A stretch of DNA of 64,000 nt, from the NCBI RefSeq assembly GCF_036588685.1, contig NC_086382.1:73009999-73073998 (forward strand), given 5' to 3'. Shown one piece after another: positions 23,201-33,524 of this stretch. Position 1 is the stretch's first letter, and every line of letters begins with the position of its first letter. Source of the DNA: Mytilus trossulus (taxonomy: Eukaryota; Mollusca; Bivalvia; Mytilida; Mytilidae). The translations under genes and the position numbers were made by a program. The notes under the pieces are model-generated. The model saw only the letters and a program-made list of their open reading frames with translations, made no database searches and was not told the origin of the DNA.

Positions 23201-26200
23201 CGTCCGGCGTCGTCGTCCGTCGTCGTCGTCCTGCGTTAACTTTTACAAAAATCTTCTCCTCTGAAATTACTAGGCCAAATTTAACCAAACTTGGCCACAA
23301 TCATCATTAGGGTATCTAGTTTAAAAATTGTGTCCGGTGACCCCACCAACTAACCAAGATGACCGCCATGGCTATAAATAGAACATAGGGGTAAAATGCA
23401 GTTTTTGGCTTATAACTCAAAAACCAAAGCATTTAGAGCAAATCTGACATTGGGTTAAATTGTTAATCAGGTGAAGATCTATCTGCCCTGAAATTTTCAG
23501 ATGAATTGGACAACCTGTTTTTGGGTTGCGGCCCCTAAATTGGTAATTTTAAGGAAATTTTGCTGTTTTTGGTTATTATATTGAATATTATTATAGATTT
23601 AGGTAAACTGTAAACAGCAATAATGTTCAGCAAGGTCAGATTTACAAATAAGTCAACATGACCAAAATGATCAGTTGACCACTTTAGGAGTTATTGCCAT
23701 TTATAGTCAATTTTTAACCATTTTTCGTAAATTTTATATATCTTTTACTAAAATCTTCTTCTCTGAAACTGCTGTGCCAAATTGATCCAAACTTGGCCAC
23801 AATCATCTTTGGGGTTTCTTGTTTAAAAAATGTGTCCGGTGACCTGGCCATCAAACCAAGATGGCCGCCACGGTTAAAAATAGAACATAGGGGTAAAATG
23901 CAGTTTTTGGCTTATAACTCAAAAACCAAATAATTTAGAGAAAATCTGACATGAAGTAAAATTGTTAATCAGGTCAAGATCTATTTGCCCTGAAATTTAT
24001 AGGTAAACTGTAAACAGCAATAATGTTCAGCAAAGTAAGATCTACAAATAAGTCAACATGAACGAAATGGTCAATTGACCCCTGTAGGAGTTATTGACCT
24101 TTGTAGTCAATTTTCAATCTGCTTCCTTTGTTTAATATTCACATAGACCAAGGTTAGCGACACAGGCTCTTTAGAGCCTCTAGTTTAAAGATGTAGTAGG
24201 AAAAACACACATTATTATTTTTTTTTTTTACTAATAGGCTAGCGATATTTTGTCGGTTAACAGCTTAACTTTCTATGTGAAAATCGTTTTTGGTAACAAA
24301 ATATGCAATATATTATTTCATACATTTTCGAGTCAAACAATTGGAATGGCTGATCAAATTGAAATATTAAGAATATAGAATTTTATGCAGCAAACCAGGA
24401 ACAGATTGAAAAACATTTGATTGCACTTTTTTACAGCAAAAATCTTGATTCTATCAATTTCGATAAAAAATTTCATCACAAATCAACCTTCACTAGAACG
24501 TCATCGTAATTTTAAGGCATACAATCGGTTCCTCTCGCCTGTTATATCGGTTCTACATGATTTGAAACCCGGTCTGTGTACCGAACTGTGATGTTAAATG
24601 TTGAAATGTTAGACACCAAATTCTCGATATCCCCTTTGTAGTTTATGATTTATTTAATATTAAAAAATTCTTGTTATAATATGGGTAGCCACCCCACAAC
24701 AGTTTACATCATAACTGTCAATATAATTTTATTCCATATGATTCATAATCTGAACTTTAAAAACCTAAACATTTTTTTCAGCAATGATGCCATACAGTGC
24801 GTCATTTCGAAATCGAAAGGATACTATAGGTAATTCTGAAATGTAATTAGTGTTTCGTCATTGGTTTCATTTTGCAATGTATACAAGTAGTTTGATTGGA
24901 AAATCTAATAAATTATTTAACAACAGTTACATAAGAAAGAATCATTGGCACATAAATATTTGTTTTATGCCACTTTGGAGATGTTGAAAATAATTCTCTG
25001 AAACAAGTGCTTGAAAGTAACCTCATTGAAATCCTGAGTGTTTTGCTAACAACAAATATTTTAACTAAGAAGTATTTTTCAGTACACAGTCAACCTTCCA
25101 ATTGAAACTAACATAGCCTGTAATTCAGTCGTTGTCGTTTGTTGCTGTGTTACATATTTGTTTTTGTTCATTTTTTGTTCATGAATTATGGTGTTAGATT
25201 TCTTGTTTGAATTGTTTTACATTTTTCATTTCGGGGCCTTTTATAGCTGACTATGTGGTATGGGCTCTGCTCATTGTTGGAAGTCTTACAGGGATCTAAA
25301 GTTTTAAGGATGTTACACCCCAGGTTAAAGATTTATTTCTGTGTCATTTGGTCTCTTGTGTAGAATTGTCTTATTGGCAATCATACCGCAAGTTCTTTTT
25401 TATATCTTATTTTATGTACAGAGCATATCAAAGAAGATTCCCTTTCACTGTATAACTCCAAGTTTAAATATGATAAAATATCCGAGGTCTAACATTTCTT
25501 ATAACGAAGTCCTTGCGGATTAGAGGTTGCTGCTCACCACATAAGTATTTGAATATCCCTTTGTTATCTTCCGACTATCTTTTTTATAGTTACTAACTTA
25601 AAATGTCTTGAAGCAAATGAACATTCAATGTAATAGGACGATTCTTGAAAGTAAACCGCCTTTAATGTAAGGCGGATTTTTTTCTCTGTTTACTGCCACT
25701 AGAAAATAAGGTTATCAGAGACAAGATAATCATTTGCACCATAGTATCATATAAGGCCACAGAAGGAAACTGTATTTTTTTGATCAGGCCATTTCCAGTT
25801 TTTTTTCCGGTAACTAAGAAACCAAACCATTCCATGTTACATAAGGAATTGTTAAAAACGAACTGCAGGAAATCCTGCGATTCGTTTTTACAAAAATTAA
25901 ATGCCAAATAAATCAAGCGGATTTTTTGATAATGCCTATTCATGGTAAAGAACAACTTTAAGAGTATAAGAGGTGGTGGCAAGCTATAATAACAGCTGCG
26001 GGGGGGGGGGGAATGAGTCTACCAACGATTTGATTGACACAGTTTACTTAAAACAAATATGGTATACATCAATATATATCTTGTCTAGTAACAGTTGACC
26101 AGTCTTTATGTTGGTGTTTTTTTTGCTGTTGTTTTTTTAGATGTCTGTTGGTCTTTCAATTTTAAGCCATACCGTTGTCCGTTTATTACTGACTAATGAG

Positions 26201-29200
26201 TTTGAATGTCCTTTTGATATCTTTCGCCACTAGGTTACAACTTTTTTCAAAATTTGTTCACGGACATTGATATTTTACCCATAGTTTTATTGATAATTGA
26301 CAGAAAAGAGCAATGAGTTTCCAAAGGATTGCAGTGATCTTCCGACAGGGAGCACCAGTGGTATTTATGTCATCAGTACCAATATAACAGTATATTGCTA
26401 TATGGTTGCTGGCTCAGAGGGATGGACAGTAAGTTTATGTTCTTATATAGCTCTATTATTTTGATTCTAATGATTTATCGATCATTTACTAGATTTTTTT
26501 CAAATATGTTTCAACTCTTCCCTTTGTTACTGATTTGTTTTTGTACAACTATTGAAATTATAAACAGTACTGTGCAATCTTATAAGTACGTTGGCTTGAA
26601 TACTTGAATTTTTTTCTAGTTTACTGTTTTAATTGAACTGTTTCTATTCTTTATAAACGTGTTTAGCTTCGAATAAACTTATAGATACCAGGATTAACAT
26701 TCTGTACGCCAGACGCGCGTTTCGTTTAAAAAGGATCATCAGTGAATCCAAAAATGTTTGAAGAACTTTGAGAAACAAAATCTTCCGAAAGGTTTTGATA
26801 ATACAGCTGAGGTTATGCATTCCTGGGGTGGAACATCTTTAGTAATTTAAACGTCATTTGTGCGAACAACATTTGAATCCAAAGTGAAAAATATAAATTA
26901 TTCGTCAAACTTACATTTAATGTCAATGACTACTTCCTGTAATAATAGTTGAAAATAATTACAAGTATTTTTTATTAAAAATGAGATATATAAAAACAGT
27001 TAAAGCAGTTTTATTAGCTTGGCGCTTATAGTTTCAAGGAAATGCTGTTCTGACAACACACATAAACACAAATATTATAATAAAGAAAATAGTTTTGTAT
27101 AAGAATTAAATTGATAACTTTCGTAAAAGGTAATACAGCATCGCTTTAATGGGAAGCAAACATTCGAAAAGAACTGGCATGAATACAAAACTGGCTTTGG
27201 AAATGTTTCCGGTGAATTTTGGTTAGGTAAGTTTATTTTGCACATATGCTCTTTCAATGAATTATAATGGCGCTGTTTAAATCAAATATGCAAGTAAAAA
27301 CGAAACAATTCAAGACTTCTGTCTGTGGCAGTATATGTATTCAGCGAATCTTTAAGTCTTTAGAATTCTTAATATATAATGAAAGGTCGAAAAGCACATC
27401 TGGTGCGAAACAATTGGTACTATTTATGTTATTACATCATAGCAACTCTGATGCAAGATTGTACTTGATAGGAACTACCATGCATCTTTTGACTAAATCG
27501 TGTTGGTGTTATATATCGTTATGACGCATCCATATATTGTTTAAATTAAGAGTTTTGTTTAAGACTTATAAACAGATCTAAGGTTTTGTGGCCTATCGTT
27601 GATGTTGTATTAAAATAATCTGGAAGCCTAATTCGGATCCCTTTGGTACCATTGATTTTACATCTATACATCATGACGATATAGACCGACCACGTCCACT
27701 CGTATTTTCTGTCTATCTGCTGAGTTAAGCCTTTTTCAACTGATTTTTATAGTTCGTTCTTATCTTGTACTGTTATACCACTGTCCCAGGTTAGGGGAGG
27801 GTTGAGATCCCGCTAACATGTTTAACCCCGCCACATTATGTATGTATGTGCCTGTCCCAAGTCAGGAGCCTGTAATTCAGTGGTTGTCGTTTGTTTATGT
27901 GTTACATATTTGTTTTTCGTTCATTTTTTTACATAAATAAGGCCGTTAGTTTTCTCGTTTGAATTGTTTTACATTGTCCTATCGGGGCCTTTTATAGCTG
28001 ACTATGCGGTATGGGCTTTGCTCATTGTTGAAGGCCGTTCGGTGACCTATAGTTGTTAATGTTCGTGTAATTTTGGTCTTTTGTGGAAAGTTGTCTCATT
28101 GGCAATCATACCACATCTTCTTCTTTATATGAGCTTGTTATTTTGGAACATATTTCTTATATATGTTTGCTTTTCCTTTTGTCTTCTAGTGGTCTTAACT
28201 TTGTCAAATGCTTTGCTGAAGTTAGATTTTTGAATACGTAATCTATGATTCTACTCTTGTATGGCGGTACAGGACAATTTATTCCGAATATCGGTTTAGT
28301 GGATTAGCATGTGCCATGATTAGTTGTGTCTCACATCTAGAAATTGACAATGCGGGTCGATTTGTTTTCTATGTTGTGTCTTGAGTACTATTATGTGTCG
28401 TTTTGTCTTTTTATGTTTTAGCCATGTCGTTGTCAGTTTATTTTCTATCTAAAAGTTTGACTGTCCCTTTGGTATCTTTCGCCCCTTTTTCAATGTGTTC
28501 CATAATATTGCAATCAAGTCCATGCCAATTGTCCACAAGTAACTGCTTCAAATTTCATTCTTTTGTAAGATGGGTAAATGTTTACTTCTCTTGTGTTGTA
28601 TGACTCTTAGAATATCAAAATGATAATGAGTGAAATTTCTCTACAGTTTTATTTCAAAATTCTATATGCTATTTGTCTGATCAAGCTTCTAAAAGAGGGA
28701 CGAAAGATACCAAAGGGACAGTCAAACTCATAAATCTAAAACAAACTGACAACGCCATGGCCACAAATGAAACAGACAAACAGAAAAACAATAGTACACA
28801 TGACACAACATAGAAAACAATAGAATAAACAACACGAACCCCACCAAAAACTAGGGGTGATCTCAGGTGCTCCGGAAGGGTAAGCAGATTCTGCTCCGCA
28901 TGTGGCACCCGTCGTGTTGCTTATGTGATTACTAATCCGGTCAATAGTCTAATTCGGTAGGTCACATTCATGAAAGGGAAGGGGATTGTAGTTCGGCGTA
29001 AGGAACATATCCGATATCATTTGTGAAACGGTTATTCAATAACGGTCAACCAACTCGTGATGGCGTCCGTAAAATTGACGAAGGGATGATTTCAACTTCA
29101 CCATTTGGAACTCTTGGTTTAATAGCTTCCTTGTGAGCAGCAACCATCTATCAAGAAAATCATGATAGGAAATGCAAGCACGGAGATATCGTATCAATTG

Positions 29201-32200
29201 GGAGATATATACCCCGTATGCAGGTGCTGCTGGAATGTTGCTTCTTAGAAATGGAAAGTTAACAATTGGAAAGCTGAAATCATCCCCTTTGTCGTAAAGT
29301 TTTGTTTTCAACCGACCCTCATTGTCAATTTCTAGATATAAGTCAAGATATGAAGCCGAATTAACTGTATCTGTAGTATCCTTTATCTCTAGTTCGATGG
29401 GATAGATGCGTTCCACATAGTCACCAAATTTTGAATTGTTTAGTGAAAGAACATCATCTATATAGCGGAAAGTAGAGTTAAAGGATATTGCTAACTTCTT
29501 ATCTTTCTTCCTAAAAAAGTTCCTGCATGAAGTCAGCCTCATAATTATAAAGAAACAAGTTGGCAAGTAGAGGGGCACAGTTTATTCTCATTGGAATGCC
29601 GACAGTCTGTAGAAAAACACGTCCTTCGAACGTAACACATATTTTGTCAATCAAGAAATCAAGCATCTTGATAATATCAGTTTCAGAGATATTTTTGTTT
29701 GAATCAGAGTGATTCTATACAAAGTAGGATTTATCCCTCCCTAAGATAAGATACTTGTATCTACGTTGGCCATTCTTTTTTTATGAAGCAATGTAAACCA
29801 ACTCTTTTAATTTGTCTTTACGTAAATATACGTTTAAGTTGTTTGGCAGTTTTAGTGCTTTAATGGCTATATTGCCAGGCATTGTTTTAAAAAGTTATTA
29901 TTAATAATGAGTTGGTTTTTTTTTAACTTAAGCTTCAACAGGAATGTTCAAAATTTACATGAATTATATATATATATACTAGAACATACCCGTGATATCG
30001 CGGGTCCGTGACTGAAATAAAGTATATAAGTATGCGCAAGCCTTATTTTAGTATAAATATTGGCATCTCATAAAGTCATGCCGATTATAAGATACACAGT
30101 TTTCTCTGCTTTCAAATCTTTCTGTTTGAACCCGTCGAACTGGACCTTTTCAACTATTGGTAATATCAAGGATTTGCAAATCCTTGGTAATATTAATTAT
30201 TTGGAAAACAAAAGGTCCTGGAATGGAGTATTTTTTAATCAACAGCATTGTCCAATATTAGTTATAAATAAAGTTGAATTCTTTGATTCGCTGTTTAACG
30301 TCATGCCCGCCGTAACAAATTGAAAAGTGTACCTACACGCCATATTTTTAGTCCAGATTTTTAGTATTCGTATTGTTATCTTAGACAGTCTTACTTATTA
30401 AAATACTGCAATAGGTAACAATTTGACAATTTAGTAGTGTCAACCCTGTGGTTATGACCCGTGTATATGGCATATTAATCCTGAATACACCGTTTGGTGG
30501 TGCGCCTATCAGATGCGGAACGTACATATAAGGTAATAGGTAACAGGTGAATATACAATTGATATCGGTATCGGACTCGACCCGGAACTTCCTAATTATT
30601 GGCAATATTAATTACGTGGAAACAAAAGGGCCTGGAGTGGTGTAATTTTTAATCTACACCTTTGTACTATATAAGTTATCTATAAAGTTAAATTCTTTGA
30701 TTCGTCGTTTTTACGTGATGACGGCTGACAAATTGGACCTCGTAATTTTAGTATTATAGATGTAATCTGAAAACCCAATGTAGATACAATGGTATACAGA
30801 AACACATATACATACGTGATAGTACTTTAAAACATATCGTGATATAACAGCAAATACAGAAGAATATATTTGAATGCTGAAACATCAGCAACACGCTATT
30901 ACTCTTGACACAGTTTGAAATTGTATATGGAATTTATAAATTTTGTGATAAACTATAAAAACTTGTACGAGTGTTCAATAGTTACTAGAATATATAATCA
31001 ATCTGCAAAATTTATAACTTCAATACAGTACAGGAAAATAACATAGCCCCTGACGTGTGTTTGCACTAATGTTTTTTTTATACATATGATAAGAAATATA
31101 GATGAAAAATATTATCTTATTCGTTTCAGGAAATGATTATCTGCATACCATTTTGTCACAACGAAACTATAAAATGAGAGTTGATTTGGAATATAATGAT
31201 GGAAATAATGCACAAGCGGTATACTCAAGTTTCAACGTTGGCAACGAGTCCAGTGGCTACAAACTGTCAATATCCGGGTATTCTGGAACAGCAGGTAATA
31301 TCTTAATGGTAGCAACATAAATAAAATTGTCATAGATACCCGGATTAAAACTCTGTACGTCAGACGCGCGTTTTTTTTCTTCTACAAAAGACTAATGAGT
31401 GACGCTCGAATAGCACGAATTCAAATAGCCAAATAAAGCACATTAAAAAGTAAAATAACAATTACAAATCAGAAAGTTCCGCATCAAATGACAAAAGAAA
31501 AGAACCTCAAACTCATCAAAACTATGGTCAACAACTGTTATATTCATCATATAGATACCAGGATTGAAATTTTGTAAGTAAGACGCGCATTATGTTTTTC
31601 TGGGTTATAAAATACATCATCAACTAGATGAGGATAACAACGGAACAACAGAAACACTGAACTGCATCAAAAACAAACACAAACATACATAATATGGATG
31701 TGGTTTATAAGTGTTTCACGTTTTTATGCCCACCTACGATAGAAGGGGGCCAAATGTTTTCTGGTCTGTGCGTCCGTCCTTCCGTCCGTCTTCCGTCTGT
31801 CCTTCCGTCTGTCCTGCCGTCCGTTCGTTCGTTCAGGTTAAAGTTTTTGGTCAAGGTAGTTTTTGATGAAGTTGAAGTCCAATCAAATTCAAACTTAGTA
31901 CACATGTCCCCTATGATATGATCTTTCTAATTTAATTGCCAAATTAGACTTTTGACCCCAATTTTACGGTCCAATGAACATAGAAAATGATAGTGCAAGT
32001 TTCAGGTTAAAGTTTTTGGTCAAGGTAGTTTGTGATGAAGTTGAAGTCCAATCAACTTCAAACTTAGTACACATGTTCCCTATGATATGGTCTTTCTAAT
32101 TTAATTGCCAAATTAGACTTTTGATCCCAATTTCACGGTCCAATGAACATAGAAAATGATAAAGTTAGTTTCAGGTTAACGTTTTTTGTCAAGGTAGTTT

Positions 32201-32787
32201 TTGATTTAGTTAATAAAGTCCAATCAACTTGAAACTTAGTACACATGTTCCTTAGGTTATGATTATTAAAATGCCAAATTAGATTTTTTTATCCCAATTT
32301 CACGGTCCACTGAACATAGAAAATGATAATGCGAGTGGGGCATCCATGTACTATGGACACATTCTTGTTTTATATAGATTAGACTGTTTGAATGGTTTAA
32401 CACCAGTAATATTTGGGGGCCGGGTAAGACACTTTTGCAAACTGTACAGTCAAGCTTATCTAATCTAGTCTTAAAAGGGAGAGCACGTATTTCCACCATT
32501 TTAAAATGAATTGTTTCTTAAAAGGTGATGGTATGACTGACATCTCTCACACCAGTCTGAATGGAATGAATTTTTCGACTGCAGATAATAATCAGGACAT
32601 GAGTGACGTACACGACTGTGCTGATTTCAAGAGGAGTGGGTGGTGGCACAGAGACTGTACAAAGGGCAACGTCAATGGCTTATACCGCCCAGGAGAACAA
32701 GGAAATGACGTAATGCATTGGCGTACACTGAATGACACATATTCTTTAAGTATGACAAGAATAATGATTAAACCAGCATACGTTTGA
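19945..32787 (+). CDS. Secreted PAN-EGF-sushi-fibrinogen domain protein (FReD), 7 exons
   Basis: Joined exons 19945-20277, 20901-20988, 22712-22897, 26304-26428, 27130-27226, 31130-31294 and 32525-32787 give 1257 nt (418 aa plus stop) with every junction in phase and GT-AG introns. Signal peptide about residues 1-17. PAN/apple-like domain 18-111 with six or more Cys. Short EGF-like segment 112-140. One sushi/CCP domain 141-202 with four Cys and GRW. Fibrinogen C-terminal domain 203-418 with EGWT|VIQHRF, GEFWLGND, a candidate calcium loop near DNNQD and GWWHRDC. Fibrinogen-related proteins of bivalves are typically secreted lectins that bind acetylated sugars in innate immunity; PAN and sushi domains add adhesion surfaces. 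That role is inferred from the families. Introns (0.6-3.9 kb) are filled with repeats. A poly(A) signal follows at 32860. Confidence 0.88.
20615..20790 (+). mobile_element. RZ repeat copy 1 (hammerhead-bearing), in FReD intron 1
   Basis: Upstream part GCCGTATTTGACACCAC, then GTCCTCAATGCGCATCAAC, the hammerhead at 20700-20743, then AAATTATAAACCTGGTACC. It has the same layout as the copies at 58690-58885, 12960-13150 and (reversed) 26680-26832. Confidence 0.75.
20700..20743 (+). ncRNA. Type I hammerhead ribozyme motif (RZ copy 1)
   Basis: Order: stem I 5' half GTGTCA (20700-20705), core CTGATGA (706-712), stem II GTC/GAC closing a TTATGTA loop (713-725), GAAA (726-729), stem III region CGCGAGT, then C at 20737 as the cleavage nucleotide in a GTC triplet, then stem I 3' half TGGCGT (738-743). 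Stem I pairs over six positions with G-U wobbles. Stem III has one mismatch (A at 20734 for C in other copies), so activity may be weak. The layout is that of a Schistosoma-type minimal hammerhead. Confidence 0.75.
20901..20988 (+). CDS. FReD gene exon 2: short EGF-like segment
   Basis: Acceptor TTATAG|AG, donor TTT|GTAAGT; phase 0 to 1. Encodes SLAGVCRAYDCDIGEKCLF and VRCEQV, with four Cys spaced as in the end of an EGF-like module. Confidence 0.8.
21298..21390 (-). repeat. Remnant of PLE 3' tail, in FReD intron 2
   Basis: CTCATGTGGGCCCGTCGTGT and TTTAGTCTAATTAGGAAGGC match the 3' tail of copies A, B and D in reverse orientation. Confidence 0.55.
21640..21835 (-). repeat. Family T fragment
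   Basis: Reverse modules GAATATGACAGTTATATCAA, TTTTTGAGCTTTTG and TTATTTTACTTTTTTCAC; diverged. Confidence 0.5.
22225..22520. repeat. Family T (+) and family M (-) fragments
   Basis: 22260-22340 is a T fragment (AAAAAGTAAAATAACAAAAA, TCCGAGAAAAATTCAAATC). 22440-22520 resembles the reversed end of M (TATTGTTGAAGCCGTAAGGT). Both lie in FReD intron 2. Confidence 0.45.
22712..22897 (+). CDS. FReD gene exon 3: sushi (CCP) domain
   Basis: A symmetric phase 1-1 exon, as is usual for shuffled sushi domains. Four Cys (CENN, QCKDGYKLQG, FCLHSGRWD, FRCIL) in the expected order with the conserved Gly-Arg-Trp. Acceptor AACAG|AT, donor ACAG|GTAAAT. Confidence 0.85.
23131..24187 (+). repeat. AGCTCACC-headed dispersed repeat with internal tandem units
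   Basis: It begins with the hairpin AGCTCACCTGGCCC / GGGCCAAGTGAGCT, then a CGTCCGGCGTCCGG minisatellite. Two related long units follow (about 23245-23750 and 23750-24120), each with AAACTTGGCCACAATCAT and TAACTCAAAAACCAAA. It ends GGCTCTTTAGAGCCTCTAGT. It fills much of FReD intron 3. A widespread bivalve repeat as far as I know; no ORF. Confidence 0.75.
25110..25410 (-). repeat. Family M dispersed repeat
   Basis: Reverse modules CCTGTAATTCAGTCGTTGTC, GGGGCCTTTTATAGCTGACT and the end ATTGGCAATCATACCGC. Confidence 0.65.
25411..26139. other. FReD intron 3 remainder
   Basis: Holds a PLE-like scrap around 25460-25545 (a GATTAGAGGTTGCTGCTCAC junction like the C-terminal region of copies B and D), a small perfect hairpin CCGCCTT/AAGGCGG at 25651-25672, and a run of 12 G at 26000-26011. 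The - strand open frame 25662-25982 has no domain I recognise. Confidence 0.35.
26140..26240 (+). repeat. Remnant of PLE 3' tail
   Basis: TTTAAGCCATACCGTTGTC, ATGAGTTTGAATGTCC and TTGATATCTTTCGCC match the PLE tail AGCCATGGCGTTGTCAG... CTTTCGTCC. Confidence 0.6.
26304..26428 (+). CDS. FReD gene exon 4: start of fibrinogen domain
   Basis: Encodes PKDCSDLPTGSTSGIYVI and VYCYMVAGSEGWT, the first strand pair and first two Cys of the fibrinogen C-terminal domain. Acceptor GACAG|AA, donor GGACA|GTAAGT, phase 1 to 0. Confidence 0.85.
26680..26832 (-). mobile_element. RZ repeat copy 4 in FReD intron 4
   Basis: On the - strand it begins CCCCAGGAATGCATAACCTC, like CCCAGGAATAGAATACCTTA at 58696, and ends after the hammerhead with AATCCTGGTATCTA. 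Same order of blocks as the other RZ copies. Confidence 0.7.
26706..26748 (-). ncRNA. Hammerhead ribozyme motif with broken stem II (RZ copy 4)
   Basis: Core CTGATGA, GAAA, stem III CGCGCGT, GTC cleavage triplet and TGGCGT stem I half are all kept. Stem II (GTC/GAC in the consensus) is replaced by TCC...AAC and does not pair, and stem I pairs over only three positions. Probably inactive or very slow. Confidence 0.6.
27130..27226 (+). CDS. FReD gene exon 5
   Basis: Encodes VIQHRFNGKQTFEKNW and YKTGFGNVSGEFWL, the most conserved fibrinogen block. Acceptor AAAAG|GTA, donor TTAG|GTAAGT, phase 0 to 1. Confidence 0.88.
27775..28125 (-). repeat. Family M dispersed repeat in FReD intron 5
   Basis: Reverse modules CTGTCCCAAGTCAGGAGCCT, TCGGGGCCTTTTATAGCTGA and the end TCATTGGCAATCATACCACA. 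Confidence 0.75.
28330..28495 (+). repeat. Internally deleted PLE scrap (copy E)
   Basis: CATCTAGAAATTGACAATGC (the coding LEIDN block of PLEs) is joined directly to the 3' tail with GCCATGTCGTTGTCAG and TTTGACTGTCCCTTTGG. Confidence 0.6.
28681..29860 (-). pseudogene. Penelope-like element (copy D), 5'-truncated, in FReD intron 5
   Basis: Antisense to the host gene. Reading the - strand from about 29850, it encodes a degraded NGQRRYKYL segment and a damaged IPM motif, then from 29578 a 180-codon frame: RYIDDVLSLNNSKFGDY, ASYLDLYLEIDNEGRL, YDKGDDFSFPIVNFPF, AYGVYISQLIRYLRAC, LKSSLRQFYGRHHELVDRY. Then comes the 3' tail down to 28681. The polymerase motif YIDD is intact, but the front half (endonuclease and fingers) is absent, as expected for a 5'-truncated insertion. 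Closely related to copies A and B. Confidence 0.85.
29985..30765. repeat. Dispersed repeat with palindromic CCCGTGATATCGCGGG and two related units
   Basis: The palindrome lies at 29990-30005. A unit at about 30155-30325 (TTGGAAAACAAAAGGTCCTG, AAGTTGAATTCTTTGATTCG) recurs diverged at about 30597-30740 (GTGGAAACAAAAGGGCCTGG, AAGTTAAATTCTTTGATTCG). No coding function is evident. Confidence 0.55.
31130..31294 (+). CDS. FReD gene exon 6
   Basis: Encodes NDYLHTILSQ, MRVDLEYNDGN and YKLSISGYSGTA; phase 1 to 1. Acceptor TTTCAG|GA, donor GCAG|GTAATA. Confidence 0.88.
31335..31420 (-). mobile_element. Decayed RZ hammerhead repeat (copy 5), FReD intron 6
   Basis: On the - strand GAGCGTCACTCATTAGTC and ACGCGCGTCTGACGTAC. 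The core CTGATGA has become CTCATTA and stem II is lost. Stem I is fully Watson-Crick (GCGTCA/TGACGT). Confidence 0.6.
31440..31630. repeat. Family T fragment (+) and a further decayed RZ scrap (-)
   Basis: 31444-31545 carries AAAAGTAAAATAACAATTAC and TCAAATGACAAAAG. 31553-31628 begins ATAGATACCAGGATTGAAAT and keeps AAGACGCGCATTATG, but the hammerhead core is unrecognisable. Confidence 0.5.
31722..32370 (+). repeat. TTTATGCCC-headed dispersed repeat with 169-bp tandem units
   Basis: Head TTTTTATGCCCACCTACGAT, then CCGTCCGTC-type minisatellite, then three units starting CAGGTTAA at 31834, 32003 and 32172 (period 169), then the tail CTATGGACACATTCTTG. A family M scrap (ATATAGATTAGACTGTTTGA) follows to 32420. 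A reversed copy lies at 58375-58590. Opposing open frames here reflect the low-complexity head. Confidence 0.8.
32525..32787 (+). CDS. FReD gene exon 7: end of fibrinogen domain
   Basis: Acceptor AAAAG|GT. Encodes LNGMNFSTADNNQDMSDV, DCADFKRSGWWHRDC, NVNGLYRPG and IMIKPAYV before TGA. Contains the last two Cys and the calcium-loop region. Confidence 0.9.
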
Positions 32788-32859
32788 AAATAGATTTCAA
32801 TTAGATCAAAATATGGACAGGTTGAATTGTGCGATTGAAAATCATGATGCTATACATGT

Positions 32860-32865
32860 AATAAA
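32860..32865 (+). promoter_or_regulatory. Poly(A) signal of the FReD gene
   Basis: AATAAA, 73 nt after the stop codon at 32785-32787. Confidence 0.6.
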
Positions 32866-32919
32866 AATGGGTTTCTATTGGTTTACACATTTTTGTTTTA
32901 TAATGACGTAAATAATTCA

Positions 32920-33155
32920 GTGGTATCAGTGGCTGAGTGGTCCTAGTAGTCAAACTCCTGCATCACTAGCCTGTCAACACTGGGGTTTTGAGTTCGAATC
33001 CCGCTTATGGCATGTGTATTCGATTCTAATCTTTATTGACTAGGATTGTCAATGTTCCTTCCGGTGATTTTCTCTGGGAACTGTATCTTCCGACACCAAT
33101 TAAAACTACCACTACGACATAGCGCAATAGTACAATCAATCAATCAATCAACCAA
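32920..33155 (+). mobile_element. tRNA-derived SINE
   Basis: The head has a Pol III A box (TGGCTGAGTGG, 32930-32940) and B box (GAGTTCGAATCC, 32990-33001) at tRNA spacing, resembling a class II (Leu/Ser-like) tRNA. A body with TTCCGGTGATTTTCTCTGGG and AAACTACCACTACGACATAG follows, ending in a (CAAT)n tail at 33132-33152. No tRNA function is expected because the acceptor ends do not pair. Confidence 0.75.
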
Positions 33156-33524
33156 TTACAATTGCACTTTTATTGTCAAGGATTAAAACAATTATCTTTT
33201 AGTAATCGGAGAAAAAAACCTAAATTGTTTTACTAGAACCACGTGTTTGTTAATACGAAAAAAAATTTCAGCTCCCAGAGTAAGCCTTGAAGCTCAAAAA
33301 ATGCTTTTGAATACTAGTATTTGGCTATTGATGCGCCCGATAAAGATAATTCAGAAAAGCGTTATATATTTTCTTTTAACCTGGCATAAAAAGACACAAG
33401 ACACAATCTTATTTGTCGCAGCCGTATCACACTTTTGCGAATTTGATACTCGCAAACTATCAAAGGAGTTGTATCTTATATAATTAGCTGATAAAGTTCA
33501 TGGATGTTAAAAGCTACAGATCAT

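Noticed and set aside
23131-23260. CGTCCGGCGTCCGG stretch as a CpG island promoter
   Set aside because: It is the minisatellite head of the AGCTCACC dispersed repeat.
25651-25679. Hairpin CCGCCTT/AAGGCGG followed by T run, like a bacterial terminator
   Set aside because: The DNA is eukaryotic and the hairpin lies inside an intron; chance structure.
25662-25982. 106-codon - strand frame in intron 3
   Set aside because: No similarity recognised, and it is antisense within the fibrinogen-related gene; likely chance.
31694-31921. Opposing open frames with RTDGRTDGR and VLPSVLPSV repeats
   Set aside because: Both come from the CCGTCCGTC minisatellite head of a dispersed repeat.
32930-33002. Functional tRNA gene
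   Set aside because: A and B boxes are present but the acceptor ends do not pair, and a SINE body with (CAAT)n tail follows.
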